From NCBI GenBank assembly GCA_030063045.1, contig JAQSEB010000194.1, positions 164,917-228,916 of the forward strand: DNA of 64,000 bases, read 5' to 3'. Positions within the stretch are counted from its first letter, which is position 1. Every line of letters starts with the position of its first letter. Both the position numbers and the translations under genes were made by a program. This stretch comes from Pratylenchus scribneri. Lineage: Eukaryota; Nematoda; Chromadorea; Rhabditida; Pratylenchidae. The notes under the pieces were generated by a model. The model was given only the letters and a program-made list of their open reading frames with translations, was not told where the DNA came from and made no database searches. Of the stretch, positions 51,801 through 58,746 are shown piece after piece.

Positions 51801-53900
51801 AATTCCAATCAATATATCAGTTTTGACTATGTCTTTAGGGATAAGCAATTCATCTTCATTTAATTCAGATTCCACGATAGGAATATACGTGACTGGTTTA
51901 ATAATTTTTTCCATGCGAGTGCCTTCGACTAGCATTGGTCCAAATTTAGTCATAACTCCAAATTGAGTATCATTTGTGTGAACATTTCCCAAATCACATT
52001 CCATAAAACCCGATAGGTTTAAGTGAATGGATTCCAATTTGGATAAATTAAGACTTTTGGCTAAGTCTTCCCTAATAAATGAACGTTGGCTTCCATTATC
52101 GAAGACTATATAAGCTTCTTTTGTCTTTGTTGGACGCTTCGGATTGAATATTTTGACTTTAGCACATTGCAAAATTCTTTGCATCTTTTGTTTGGGTTTC
52201 AAAGCCACAAATGAAGTTGTAACCTGTTCTTCTTTTTCTTCTTCTTCTTCTTCTTCTGGTTGCTCTTCTGGTTTTTCTTCTTCTTCGCTATCATATTGAT
52301 CAACATATTCTTCTTCGTCCGCTTTTTCTTCTTTCTCTTCTTCTTCACTTTCATACCCATCAAAAACTGTGGAGATAGTTTCCTTTTCAGTTTTGAATTT
52401 AGATGGGCAAAGTGGGCTAATATGATTACTTCCTTTGCACCAGAAGCATGGTCTAAAGACTTTCACGCATTGCCACGATTTGTGGTCATTCCTAAAACAT
52501 CTTGCACACAACTTCATCTTTTTTGCTTGTTCTAATCTTGCTCTTATATTCGGATGCTTCCGGCATTCAGCTGTCGAATGATTTCCACCTTCGCATAGGA
52601 CACAATATTTGTCCCTTTTTCTTCCAACGAAATTCCCTTTGTTCTCATTTGCGCTTGTAACTTTCTTTTCAAATGGTTTTCCCACTGCCGCAAATGCCAT
52701 TGTTTGATCTCCCGATAGGAGTTTAGGCTCTTTGCGATGACTCTTTTCTGCTGGATTTTCTTTTCGTATGATTGAATGTTTTTGACGGTAAATTTGTTCC
52801 ACTTCTGATTCATCCTGAATCACTATATTCAGAGCTTTTCGAAATTTCTTAGTATCCCACTTTTGATCAGCTGGAGTTAACTTTTTGAGTTCCATAATTT
52901 TCCTTAATGTCGGTTTTGACACCTTATTTTGCAGAGCAATGAGCACTTGAGGGTTGTTCACATCTTCTTTGTAGCATTCGAGCTGTCTCATAATCTTTTC
53001 TGCCTCGATTTGTAACTTGACATCTTCAGCAAAGGTTGTTGATGGTTTCAAATTGGCCAAGTCCATATGCAGCTGCTGAATGTTTGCTTCATTGTTCCCA
53101 TATTTCTTTTGAAGAATTTCCACAGCAATCATATAATTCTTATCAATATTCGACAATCCATAGATCAAGTCTTTCGGTTCACCCTCGACAAGGGTCTTGA
53201 GATAGATAAGCTTTCTAGCCGACGATAGGCTATTATCTTTATGGATTCCAACATGATACTGATCCCAAAATTCAGCCCAGTCTCTCCCTCCTTTGAATGT
53301 CTGAAGCTTAATAGGCGGCAGATTTATTCCTCCTTTCTTGCTGGATCCTTGCGCAGCAAAATCGGGATCATCAGCTGGTGCCGCTGATCGTCGACTGAGA
53401 TTTTCGAATGCTCTGGCCATTTTTTCCATTGCTTTCTTATTTGCCTCAAACATTTCATTTTGTTGACCTTGCGTTGAATCATTATCCAGGCCTGAAGCTG
53501 TTCTGTTTTGGTTTCTGTCATATTCTTGAATGTTAACTCTCCATTGTGCTGATTCTTTTTTCAAATCTCTGATTTTCTTATGCAACGTTCTTAGATTAGG
53601 TGCATTCTCCTCCAAAAAGGTGTTCATTTCCGTGTCTGCTAGCGCACGATTCGCTTCACTTTGTTTCGATAAATAGCCCATCCAATCCTTTCTTGAACCC
53701 TCATATTCTTGCAAGTACATTTCTAGATCTTGAAGCACTAATTCTGCCCTTTCCCATTCCGTTTTGGTCGCTCTAGGGTCATTTTCGAGGTCCTGATAAG
53801 TAAGATTTGGTATTGGGCTCTCTAATATTTCAATGACCAGTACTTTTAAGAGTTTGATCCTTTCTTTTATTACAGTTACCATTTTCCCGAATTTAATCAA
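42813..53900 (-). CDS. BEL/Pao polyprotein: Gag-PR-RT-RH-IN plus SGNH-like, NADAR, nucleotidyltransferase and Env
   Basis: 3695 residues, no stop. In order (approximate residues): DUF1759 Gag-like 190-345; three CCHC knuckles 430-490 (CVLCEGGNHSTAEC, CARCFRNDHKSWQC, CFWCKGSNHISPLC); acidic linker 515-555; aspartic protease ~600 (FDNGSQRSFI); RT 880-1090 with YVDD at ~1019; RNase H 1185-1310 (FADASGYAFG, WTDSKDAIDW); integrase 1500-1730 with the zinc module and the DDE acids in GLDYFGP, ISDNALQF and GGMYEKM; DUF5641 1834-1890; SGNH-like 2147-2297; NADAR 2451-2617; TUT/PAP nucleotidyltransferase 2696-2954; membrane segments 3025-3045; Env-like ectodomain to the end with a furin-type RPKR at ~3372. 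A second Met at residue 7 is an alternative start. A polyprotein of this length with Env in the same frame must be processed; only the PR and cellular furin are visible candidates. Confidence 0.93.
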   Translation of the reverse strand: MIKFGKMVTVIKERIKLLKVLVIEILESPIPNLTYQDLENDPRATKTEWERAELVLQDLEMYLQEYEGSRKDWMGYLSKQSEANRALADTEMNTFLEENAPNLRTLHKKIRDLKKESAQWRVNIQEYDRNQNRTASGLDNDSTQGQQNEMFEANKKAMEKMARAFENLSRRSAAPADDPDFAAQGSSKKGGINLPPIKLQTFKGGRDWAEFWDQYHVGIHKDNSLSSARKLIYLKTLVEGEPKDLIYGLSNIDKNYMIAVEILQKKYGNNEANIQQLHMDLANLKPSTTFAEDVKLQIEAEKIMRQLECYKEDVNNPQVLIALQNKVSKPTLRKIMELKKLTPADQKWDTKKFRKALNIVIQDESEVEQIYRQKHSIIRKENPAEKSHRKEPKLLSGDQTMAFAAVGKPFEKKVTSANENKGNFVGRKRDKYCVLCEGGNHSTAECRKHPNIRARLEQAKKMKLCARCFRNDHKSWQCVKVFRPCFWCKGSNHISPLCPSKFKTEKETISTVFDGYESEEEEKEEKADEEEYVDQYDSEEEEKPEEQPEEEEEEEKEEQVTTSFVALKPKQKMQRILQCAKVKIFNPKRPTKTKEAYIVFDNGSQRSFIREDLAKSLNLSKLESIHLNLSGFMECDLGNVHTNDTQFGVMTKFGPMLVEGTRMEKIIKPVTYIPIVESELNEDELLIPKDIVKTDILIGIDQIRMFEIVDRYQLPSGFWISDSKVGPFISGKGQTKTKGRQIEQIGITIMANVLDMDEQEELKINLSGEKLKQIENLWFSNEEMGLKDVEINDEDIWIKQLNIQRDEEGRYAISLPYNDRANALLPNYGLAYGRLLSNLKHMKQKPELILKIDEIFKEQLKLDIIEKVIDWKHWQGVLHYIPHQPVIREDKETTKVRNVSDASAKDKNGLSINQCLEKGPTQMNDISGIQLRSRLPKYLICADIEKAFLQIRIKEEDRDALRFLWKDNPLDDQSPIVVYRFKGMPFGLISSPACLNTILSLHLDQHGSELAKQIKNNIYVDDITQGEENEDRIIPVCNEMKDIFKTAMMNLRGFCVNHLEAYEKIPEEDRAKMEGRKILGIRWDPKEDTITIPLPEWKEGSKCTKRTMLSQTASVFDTLGLTSPSLLSAKRIIQSVWKLDLNWDNPVPEDIQKAWIKCMEDWKEVKFTFPRRLFSRTLSGSKQLSLEVFADASGYAFGIVVYLRAEFEDKSVQFAFLQGKSLVRPINLPEKQNTIPKMELHALKLAVKLAIHVQKELKSEIEVKKIQLWTDSKDAIDWLNSHKRHERFIQNRLNVIRPFEVKHVKGELNPSDIASRGCTAIELMNHPYWFHGPLWMNDENSEILSEFNSEKWHEEEMTMEKYDTILNINIKQIKEDECLVQDWSRYNSLSKLKRIVSYVQMFTDKCKEGKQKTNKLPKNEDELNKLIEKLEQVTAEQMAKAEILLIREAQQLFPPEANLFREKQFEYNEVGLLICQSRLTKSDLTMEAKIPIYLPKNSPLTKLFIKYYHWKLYHAGISTVLAELRQRFYIPQARRTVFDVLNRNLLTKCYVCIKHKTKAYALPKMPPLPTYRVLGKRPFQFIGLDYFGPMIVKESDKNQKVWGCLFTCATTRAIHIELVEDCTASEFLLAFKRFIGRRMEPEIIISDNALQFKLASRIIKRLWSKDQSDWNKVFTDKEVRNFTSENGIRWQFITDRAPWAGGMYEKMIDLTKKPLKRVLGKTLVKKSELQTILIEIERIVNSRPLTYMGESDTIRPLRPIDFLIPYQTASYREGVLELELPMNPTKENLENRFRILSELSDKIWNIWRTDYLLALRDSQKFGEKKGQKILELGEVILVDEENLPRSRWRMGVVTEFRMSSDGKVRSAVVRVWDGKKWGQINRPINKLYPLEVKSKIIEQEQNSLSEKIDRINENDQTPLSEDVNLIISEPMAENQDTSQMIEDQETSLSGNNVSSARVQLENWELLAECDHEECEPIWFGNLLEMVPDNWDKLNEVVQCRIRYVSIFKLITMMWVLTFGLDEHQMYELLGNISNTNGIHLCMECVKFKEGMRKGKGRILNTKPNASMMKNHKIKGKVDGLKFTRTILKDIFKLWMNKCKVAERQLHLKPWGFVTMEVVNDEWELAREWADTITMQRIPLNYALTPDLAHSNVVFIGDELSVLMGQAFGKCYMWQPSNIDDIVQEFSDKLFLTREVDHVILYFGKYTLERGQPNRIIGIWDQMRTVWLERGIVGVFIMPPTNKRELKAKIDDNFNLFVETRSTDSIRVLNPNYTSREAIPSDEDLAMIIQQLEYWNISNEEKPLTWQERKGNFEATGPCRMSGRSSEMEALHLSGVNEPGSSGTSRQSNRSGEETLLLSGVNEPHYSEAQHLSDEPCSSNNMDQLQCSEGFVQRLANFANQCSIREDLHPMLRPRKRIEPPSPDFHRKKARDDSPNPPPVDPITDDEEDYGGPVKPFFGCHSFLSNMFEASFELDGRRYISSEHAYQYAKAMYFGYTKTAADIIRYGSPFTAKRLAKGYRLNEQYKKRLEPGSRPYIRNEWRNHCIMVMRKIAAAKFEQNPQLAEMLLRTKPKILAEMTETDDFWGTGIAIGHRDEQHRERWPGQNLMGQILMEVRNNLQLNQGSSLSGINNPPDNAGSSLSGNSNPQINAGSSLSGSNDRKENEEKATQSNILVEINYNDDELDYDEEDWSDRNWQGNIEFSDLLQRLKIQFDNFNKLTDEMWEFYATNVQSRESYERKMRVVDDIQRKVGALGTVTLFGSSRSHIGKDNSDLDMCIIPPGRHVKVDEVENANKYQKEMLFVVRRLPFKGYSSQVHGGRVPVLRLVGHNMQIDITYGNSTGLRNTTWLNHLCSHEARLAPLLFSIKEWAKFHRINDASRHSFSSWTWILLTIFALQHTDPPVFPPLSEDMDKLEKSRNNSSIAELIMHFFGFWNKHPLEKDSVSVREGNWIPKKRQTYIVEVEEPLKPEVNTTACIESSQQLRSITKAIEETKVKLFEESEEPSLERIGINYKAKGTQSYRGFNVTYLLGILALFLLFFNVTTATEIQGNQQLHSKSIYSDPIGDIRFVSWMNKIYWRKLTMILLPWILQLALSHHGRFDVLWRLMAIVLFSRISMAQQLMICDPEVNRFYYRLPDVINEACKSTPSRHQASILSIFKPNNEWVELDANLCRKVDQKLKYWENLITENRSNITQKFLTISKEECQQMEKQGRCEFGNLSGSPTAQTFNLFEPPVEYSYFRTKYARTENCFSTPTKILFNPFSGELNHPLVEMKGCELEDEFCAMKDNQVLIWKKKQQFKTCQWIKWEKANGTLDEDVWTRSDGQFALSFRTINNEDKLIEDCGTSLVLTDQHYAIHKRSYDRMRAIQEVRNRPKRDLSGSGTVRSEQLAAVTTMSAYLTNQRDRAMFFNLLCQNRNDFRQQDATSTLRFLLNSTNLQARWVGKEIAEVWPCTPVDDFNFTKIDEKGECFHKLPVNASFGGKIVQGFVESESMILVETSKKGPCSIFGKQAIMKEGKLILVDQTTGTKEEVDEKSIQQLKLQHNLGIPEFKPDIFTNLVVTNESNFGIFLRYFKTFRVGRIMQKHITPEENEWNTQHGDYIPIGDFSITGFLKNVDWEKFLMRAWITFSIGRFLKMHGLPWLIRRGINQPGVLNNLFNLIQPILERQMREGIGPINMQWGMNRQLGMNGNGVRNGM
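45040..45815 (-). other. Nucleotidyltransferase (TUT/non-canonical poly(A) polymerase) domain in the polyprotein
   Basis: The signature GSSRSHIGKDNSDLD gives the Gly-Ser and the first two catalytic Asp. The third is in MQIDITYGN. GLRNTTWLN, SIKEWAKFHRIND and HSFSSWTWILL are the PAP-associated helices of the GLD-2/CID1/RDE-3-type family, which adds nontemplated nucleotides to RNA 3' ends. All three acids are present, so catalysis is plausible. Not a known part of BEL/Pao elements. Confidence 0.88.
46050..46550 (-). other. NADAR (YbiA/DUF1768-like) domain in the polyprotein
   Basis: The order is that of NADAR proteins: FFGCHSFLSNMFEASFELDG, then YISSEHAYQYAKAMYF with the conserved Glu and Tyr-Gln, GSPFTAKRLAKG, the AKFEQNPQLAEMLLRT helix, and TETDDFWGTGI. 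These enzymes hydrolyse N-glycosidic bonds (riboflavin intermediates) or remove ADP-ribose from guanine. It is followed by three SSLSG repeats whose DNA forms three of the UAUCG hairpins. Confidence 0.87.
47010..47460 (-). other. SGNH/GDSL-hydrolase-like segment in the polyprotein
   Basis: VVFIGDELSVLMGQ (GDSL-like with Glu for Ser), HVILYFGKYTLERG (block with Lys-Tyr where Asn-Asp is usual) and a late DEDL block are spaced as in SGNH proteins. The nucleophile and Asn are changed, so it would be a non-catalytic relative. Similarity judged by eye only. Confidence 0.4.
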
Positions 53901-54330
53901 ATCGTTTTAATTCCCGATAGGAATAACGATAATTGAACAAGAACTTTGTATGAGAAATATAAATTTAATTAAAACTCAAAAAACTTCCCGATAGGAAGCT
54001 AGATTATTCTCAATTTACAAAATTTATTGCCTTTTGTCCGATAGACTGGCAAAAAATTTTTCAATTATTATTAGAAAATTTTATAAAATTTAAAAATTTA
54101 TCCACCAGAAGTTGTTGATCCGGTGTTGATCAATGTCCTTTTTGATCGGGCTCAAGGTCCCAAGGAGTCTGAGCCGTGCCTTGGGCTTTTCACAAGAGGG
54201 GATCGGACACCAAGTTTGCACCTTTTGATCGGGCACCCAGGTCCAAGGAGTCTGAGCTGAGCCTTGGCTTTTCACTGGTGGGGATCGATGCAAGATTGTG
54301 CAAGTTCGCAAATGCACAAGGGTCGCCAAA
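53901..54330 (-). promoter_or_regulatory. 5' leader of the BEL/Pao RNA with primer-binding site
   Basis: Right after the 5' LTR (54330 downward) the sense strand reads TTTGGCGACCCTTGTGC; TGGCGACCC... is a tRNA 3'-end complement (tRNA not identified). The leader holds a ~75-bp imperfect tandem duplication (54137-54212, 54217-54293; GATCGGGC ... AAGGAGTCTGAGC) and three UAUCG hairpins (53910, 53984, 54036). Confidence 0.8.
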
Positions 54331-55339
54331 TAAGCAAAATCTGTTGCGATTTCGCTACGATCGAACACTAATTTGCCCAGTGGAAAATTACCCAAATAAA
54401 GTTGCCAAATTTTATTTTAGTAAATTCCAATTGATTTGATTGATTGTTCACAAAATTTTATTTATATGAAAATCTCAAACTTGGGTAATTAAACCGAAAT
54501 GGAAATACAAAATCGCGATATTAATTTAGAAGGCATTCAACATTAAAGCAAAAATAGTGTGGACAATTATAAATTTATATAAAATCAGTAAACCAAATTT
54601 CATCGTATTATCTACTAATTCACAAATTTACCATTTAAATAATTTTCTAATAATTGTTTGGATTGCCCTAATGGCGTTTGAAAAAGAGTTAAATTCAAAA
54701 TTATTAATAAGTAAAATTAAATTTGTGAATTAGTGATAAAGTGGTAAAATATATATTTTGATAAATTTCACCCTAAGGCAAATTCAATCTTTATTAATTC
54801 ACTCAAACGTCCGATAGACGTATTCCTTATTTACCCAAATCAACATTAATTTGCCTTAGGGGAAACGTAAAAGTGGTTAAAATTGAAATTAAAACATAAA
54901 AAGTAATAAATTTCCCAGCCAGCTCCCTTTTCCTCACAATTTTCTCATATTCGCCCGATAGGCAATTTTGCTCAAAATGGTGGAATGACTGTTCAATTTT
55001 TCTCCCCACTTTTTTTGCCCCCCTCAAGGTTAGAAAAATGGATGTTTTCTATTTGCGAGGGAAAATGTTGCCATTTTCCCTCTTCCAATCCCAAGGACAA
55101 AACTAATAAGGGGTGCTGATTGAATGGGATGGGGGCGGCTGGCTGGCTGGCGAGAAATTGTGTAAAAAAGGAAATGTGAACTTTGGTTGGAAGGGAAGTG
55201 GATGGGATTGATTGAATAAAAGAATTAAAATGAATAAAATTGAAATTAAATGGAAATTGAATGAATAAAAATATATTTAATTAAAATAAAATCAAAAATA
55301 TCAAAATTAAATTTTTATTTTGGAGTTTTGCTCCAAACA
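54331..55339 (-). repeat. 5' LTR of the BEL/Pao element
   Basis: Same 1009 bp as the 3' LTR, offset 12592. SL1 exon at 54474-54495, hairpins at 54807-54821 and 54953-54963. Flanked by TSD TCTGC at 55340-55344, then the remainder of the SL2 RNA gene. Confidence 0.96.
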
Positions 55340-55988
55340 TCTGCCTCTGGGGATATCCGGAGGCTTAAAAGTAATGATAATTTTAAAGGAAAATAATACT
55401 TAAAATACAAGGAAACAAAATAATTAATTAATAATTACTAAATCTTAAATTGTTAATTGAGAATTAGAAAAATTAATAATATTTTATATTTATATGTAAT
55501 TTAATGATAATAAATAATATTTTATATTTATATGTAATTTAATGATAATAAATAATAAGTTTTAATTACTATCATTTGAGGTCATATGTTTGTTTAATAA
55601 ATCAAATTCCGGAGTAATAATTATAAATTCTTTCCATTATGGTTCTTTCTTTTTATTAAATTCATTTATTCATAATCAGGCAAAAATGAATTTGATGGTT
55701 ATTTTCAAAATTATCTGCCCTATTTCCATTGAAAATTCAATTTCCATTCCGGTTAAAGCTAATTAATCTTTAGGCAATTTCACAAATCAAAGCTAAAATT
55801 TGTCGTCGGTAACAGAAGATAAATTGATGTGAATTTTTTTGTAATTATTTGTGATTTGATTATTAAATATATGCCAACAATCTTAATTAAATAAATTTAT
55901 AAAAATGAATCAATTTTTTATTTCGAGAGAATAATTTTTTATAATAATTAAAAATGAAAAAATAATGCAATTAAATTTTTTTATTTTT

Positions 55989-56504
55989 AAGCACCACCCA
56001 ACAATGTTGGGCAATGCAATTCCAAAATTTATTCCAAACCACTCGGTGAAGAGGGTAGGAAACAGTGTTTTTCTGTCCCTGCGGAGCCTGTCCTGTCCCA
56101 CCCTGTCTCTGTCCCTGTCTCGTCCTGTCCCGGCTTTGAAAGACAGGGACAGAGACAGGACAGAGTAATTTACGAGAAAGACAGGACAGGCCATCTCTCC
56201 TGTCCCGGCATTGAAAGACAGGGACAGGACAGAGACAGGACATATTTCAGGGACAGATCCTGTTAGGGACAGATTTTGGGACAGATTTTTTGTCTGTCTC
56301 TGTCCCTGTCCTGTCTCTGTCCCTGTCCCGCCACCAGGGACAGAGACAGGGACAGGAGAGATGCATTTTTGGGAGAGACAGATTTGAAATCTGTCCCTGT
56401 CCCACCACCAGGGACAGAGACAGGGACAGGAGAGACAGATAAAACCAGGAACAGAAAAACACTGGTAGGAAACAATAACTACCTCAAACTTGGGTAATTA
56501 AACC
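55989..56504 (-). pseudogene. SL1 RNA gene, copy e, interrupted by a foldback element
   Basis: The minus strand starts with the exact SL1 exon and donor (56504 downward) and ends with the Sm site AAATTTTGGAA and stem GCATTGCCCAACA/TGTTGGGTGGTGC (55989). It is interrupted at 56064-56463 by a 400-bp insert, with GGTAGGAAAC duplicated on both sides. The insert lies between the donor and the Sm site. Confidence 0.92.
56064..56463. mobile_element. CTGTCC-hexamer foldback element (400 bp) with 10-bp target duplication
   Basis: Ends AGTGTTTTTCTGTCCCTG and CAGGAACAGAAAAACACT (17 of 18 complementary). The inside is almost only CTGTCCCTGTCT/AGACAGGGACAG words arranged as several nested inverted repeats. 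Target duplication GGTAGGAAAC (56054-56063 and 56464-56473). No coding capacity despite open frames. Confidence 0.9.
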
Positions 56505-56849
56505 AAAGATACAAGGGAAAAAAGGGAATTTGATGGATGAATGGGGGCAAATTGCAGATGCGTTGGAAGGGCACAAAAAGGCCCCATTTTCCACACTCTT
56601 CCCAAACAAATAAACAGCCAAATGCTCCATACATCACAGCCCACTGCCTTCACATTCCCTTTTTGACCCTTGCTTTAGTTTTATCTAGTAATATTTCGTC
56701 CATCATTCCCCACAAAATTCAATGGCTATGACCTGCTGCTTCTCTTTTTTAAGGCAGAGTTAACCTATTGTCAGTCACAGGGCCTATTATAATTATAATT
56801 GTCGCCATAAGCTATCGATGGCTTTGTATTTCGTGGAGTATTCTCTTAT

Positions 56850-58746
56850 ATTCTCTTATCCTATATATTAAGTGGGAGTGTTAGTAACGCGCGAAAGAGG
56901 CACTTAAATTTACGCTTAATTTTGGCATTTTGTATTTTAAGACTTTTTATCCAAAAATTAAATGATAGACTGAAGAAATAAAGGAAAAAGAGGTTTTAGT
57001 GTATAAATATAAAGAAATGAAGGAAATTAAAATAAATATTTTTGCCGTGGACTATAATTAATTTAAAAATAATATATTTCATCATTTTAATTAATTATTT
57101 TAAGTAAATAATTATTAAATAATAATTATTTAATTAAAATTTAAGTAAATTGTACTGCTGGGAATCTAAAATGACAAAAGAATATGAGAAGTATTGAAAA
57201 TTGACAATAGGAGCGGCCGGGAGCCGCGCAGCGGCGACCGGGCGCTCCCTTAAGCATTTTATTAATTGGAATAAGGTTTAAATGGAAAGAAAAAACGGAA
57301 ATGGGTTAGAATGAATGAGAAAGAGAGGTAAAGCATAGAATTATTGTCAAGATGAGTGCCAAATTCCAGAATTTTGATAAAAAATAATGAGTAAAATGAA
57401 ATGAATTGTCCAAGAATAATCGAGAATTATTAGGTAATGTAAAAATGTTGTGAAAAGTCAAAAATGAAAGTTAATATCGAGAATAAAAAGAAAATGATGA
57501 GAATTAACGGGAACAAAGAGTAAAATAATGGGAACTCTCGGCATTTAATGCAGACATACACGAGAATGAAAAAAAATGCCGGGAATTAAGAAAATGAACC
57601 ATAATATGTCGGAAATTTTCGCTAATGAATAGAAAGTGCCTGGATTTTCTGAGAATGAAACATAAAATGGGGGAATGGTTAAGAATGAAAGATTGAAAAC
57701 CGGAAATGGTCGAGAATTTTGGGATGAATGAACGACAATTTGAATAATGAATGAATAGAACTAAAAATAATGGATTAGAGATATAGATAAAGATGATAAT
57801 CATTAATTAATATAAGGGAGGGTATTTTATATTTTCCACTTTTAATTTAAAAAAATTTGCAATTTAGAATTTTACATCATTCATATTTTAAAACGTTTTG
57901 ACGAGCGTTGGGATGCCGCGCCAACGCTCGTCCTAATATACTAAACGAGTTCTCGACCGAACGCAAAACAAATAAGGGCGTTTAAATTTTTTCTGGCGTT
58001 ATGTTGTTTAAATATTTTTTTGTTCGAAAATATCCAAAATGAATGATATAGTTAAGGAATAAAGAAAAATAGCTTTTAGGCATAAAGAATAAAGAAATAA
58101 AGGAAAAGAAATATTTTTAGAATGGAAATAAACAATTTTAAAATATTCCAATAAATTAAATGAGAATATTTTTAATTACAAGCGTTCGGGAGCCGCTTCG
58201 CGGCTCCCGAACGCTTGTCAAAATTTTTAAAAAAATTATTTCATTGACTGTAAAAGGAAAACAAACATAATAGGACGATTAAAATGTTTGATTGTCTATG
58301 TTTATTTTAATTCCAAAATCCAAATAAAGAATTTTAATTCAATTAAGTTGATTAAATGGCACAAATATTCTCAATTTTTATTAATTGCATTCTCATCATT
58401 TCTCAATTATTTCAGCTAATATTTATTTCTCTCTCAGTCAATCTGCTGGCAACCTACTCATATTTTTCTATCACTTGCTTTTTCACGTTATTTCCCATAA
58501 TTTTCCAAAAATTCTCATCAGTAATTCCTAATAAGTCGTCACTCAAACATTTAAATTTTCAAAAATATTATCACTATTTTGTTGATTTATTATAAAAAAA
58601 ATAATATTTATTAATTCCATTCCAACTACAACATTTATGTTAATTCCGAATTCCATTTTATTTTTTAATTATTCAAATATAAAAATTCGTCATAATGAAT
58701 CAATCAAATTATTAATCTCGACATTCCTCAATCATTCATAACATTT
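56850..58746. other. AT-rich region without genes, with GC-rich hairpins
   Basis: No supported exon. It contains three GC-rich palindromes (57210-57248, 57900-57932, 58178-58218). The last is perfect: a 19-bp stem with loop TTC. Related palindromes are at 61672-61712 and 63485-63523. Confidence 0.7.

Larger units (their letters stand above)
42215..54963 (-). other. About 29 dispersed hairpins with constant UAUCG loop and varying stems
   Basis: On the + strand each site reads stem-CGATA-stem', i.e. loop UAUCG in sense RNA. Starts: 42215, 42361, 43089, 43764, 44708, 45176, 45932, 45974, 46015, 46822, 46897, 47417, 48050, 48137, 48182, 48581, 49183, 49860, 50360, 51597, 52006, 52709, 53910, 53984 and 54036, plus wider-loop variants (ACGATA or GACGATA) at 44836, 50967, 51869 and 53216, and the two repeats in the other LTR (54807, 54953). 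Stems are 3-6 bp: ACTCC/GGAGT, ACACC/GGTGT, CCTC/GAGG, GAAC/GTTC, AAATTC/GAATTT, ACGTC/GACGT. The 44836 variant has only two continuous pairs. The pair next to the loop is always C-G; the others vary in step. Sites occur in all three frames, the leader and the LTRs. Confidence 0.9.
41739..55339 (-). mobile_element. BEL/Pao LTR retrotransposon, 13.6 kb, with captured host domains
   Basis: Two 1009-bp LTRs with one difference seen by eye (41749 G, 54341 C), a 5-bp target duplication TCTGC, and one 3695-codon frame between them show a recent, probably complete insertion. In sense orientation the LTR begins TGTTTGG and ends TTGCTTA, so it lacks the usual CA end. BEL/Pao elements are normally 5-9 kb; the extra length is an Env-like part and three domains not normal for the group. 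It is inserted in an SL2 RNA gene. Confidence 0.95.

Noticed and set aside
43685..53521. Plus-strand and alternative-frame ORFs inside the BEL/Pao polyprotein
   Set aside because: Shadows of the 3695-codon frame with no domain content of their own.
55965..56475. Frames with SLSLSLVPVPG-like protein repeats
   Set aside because: Translation of the CTGTCC foldback element.
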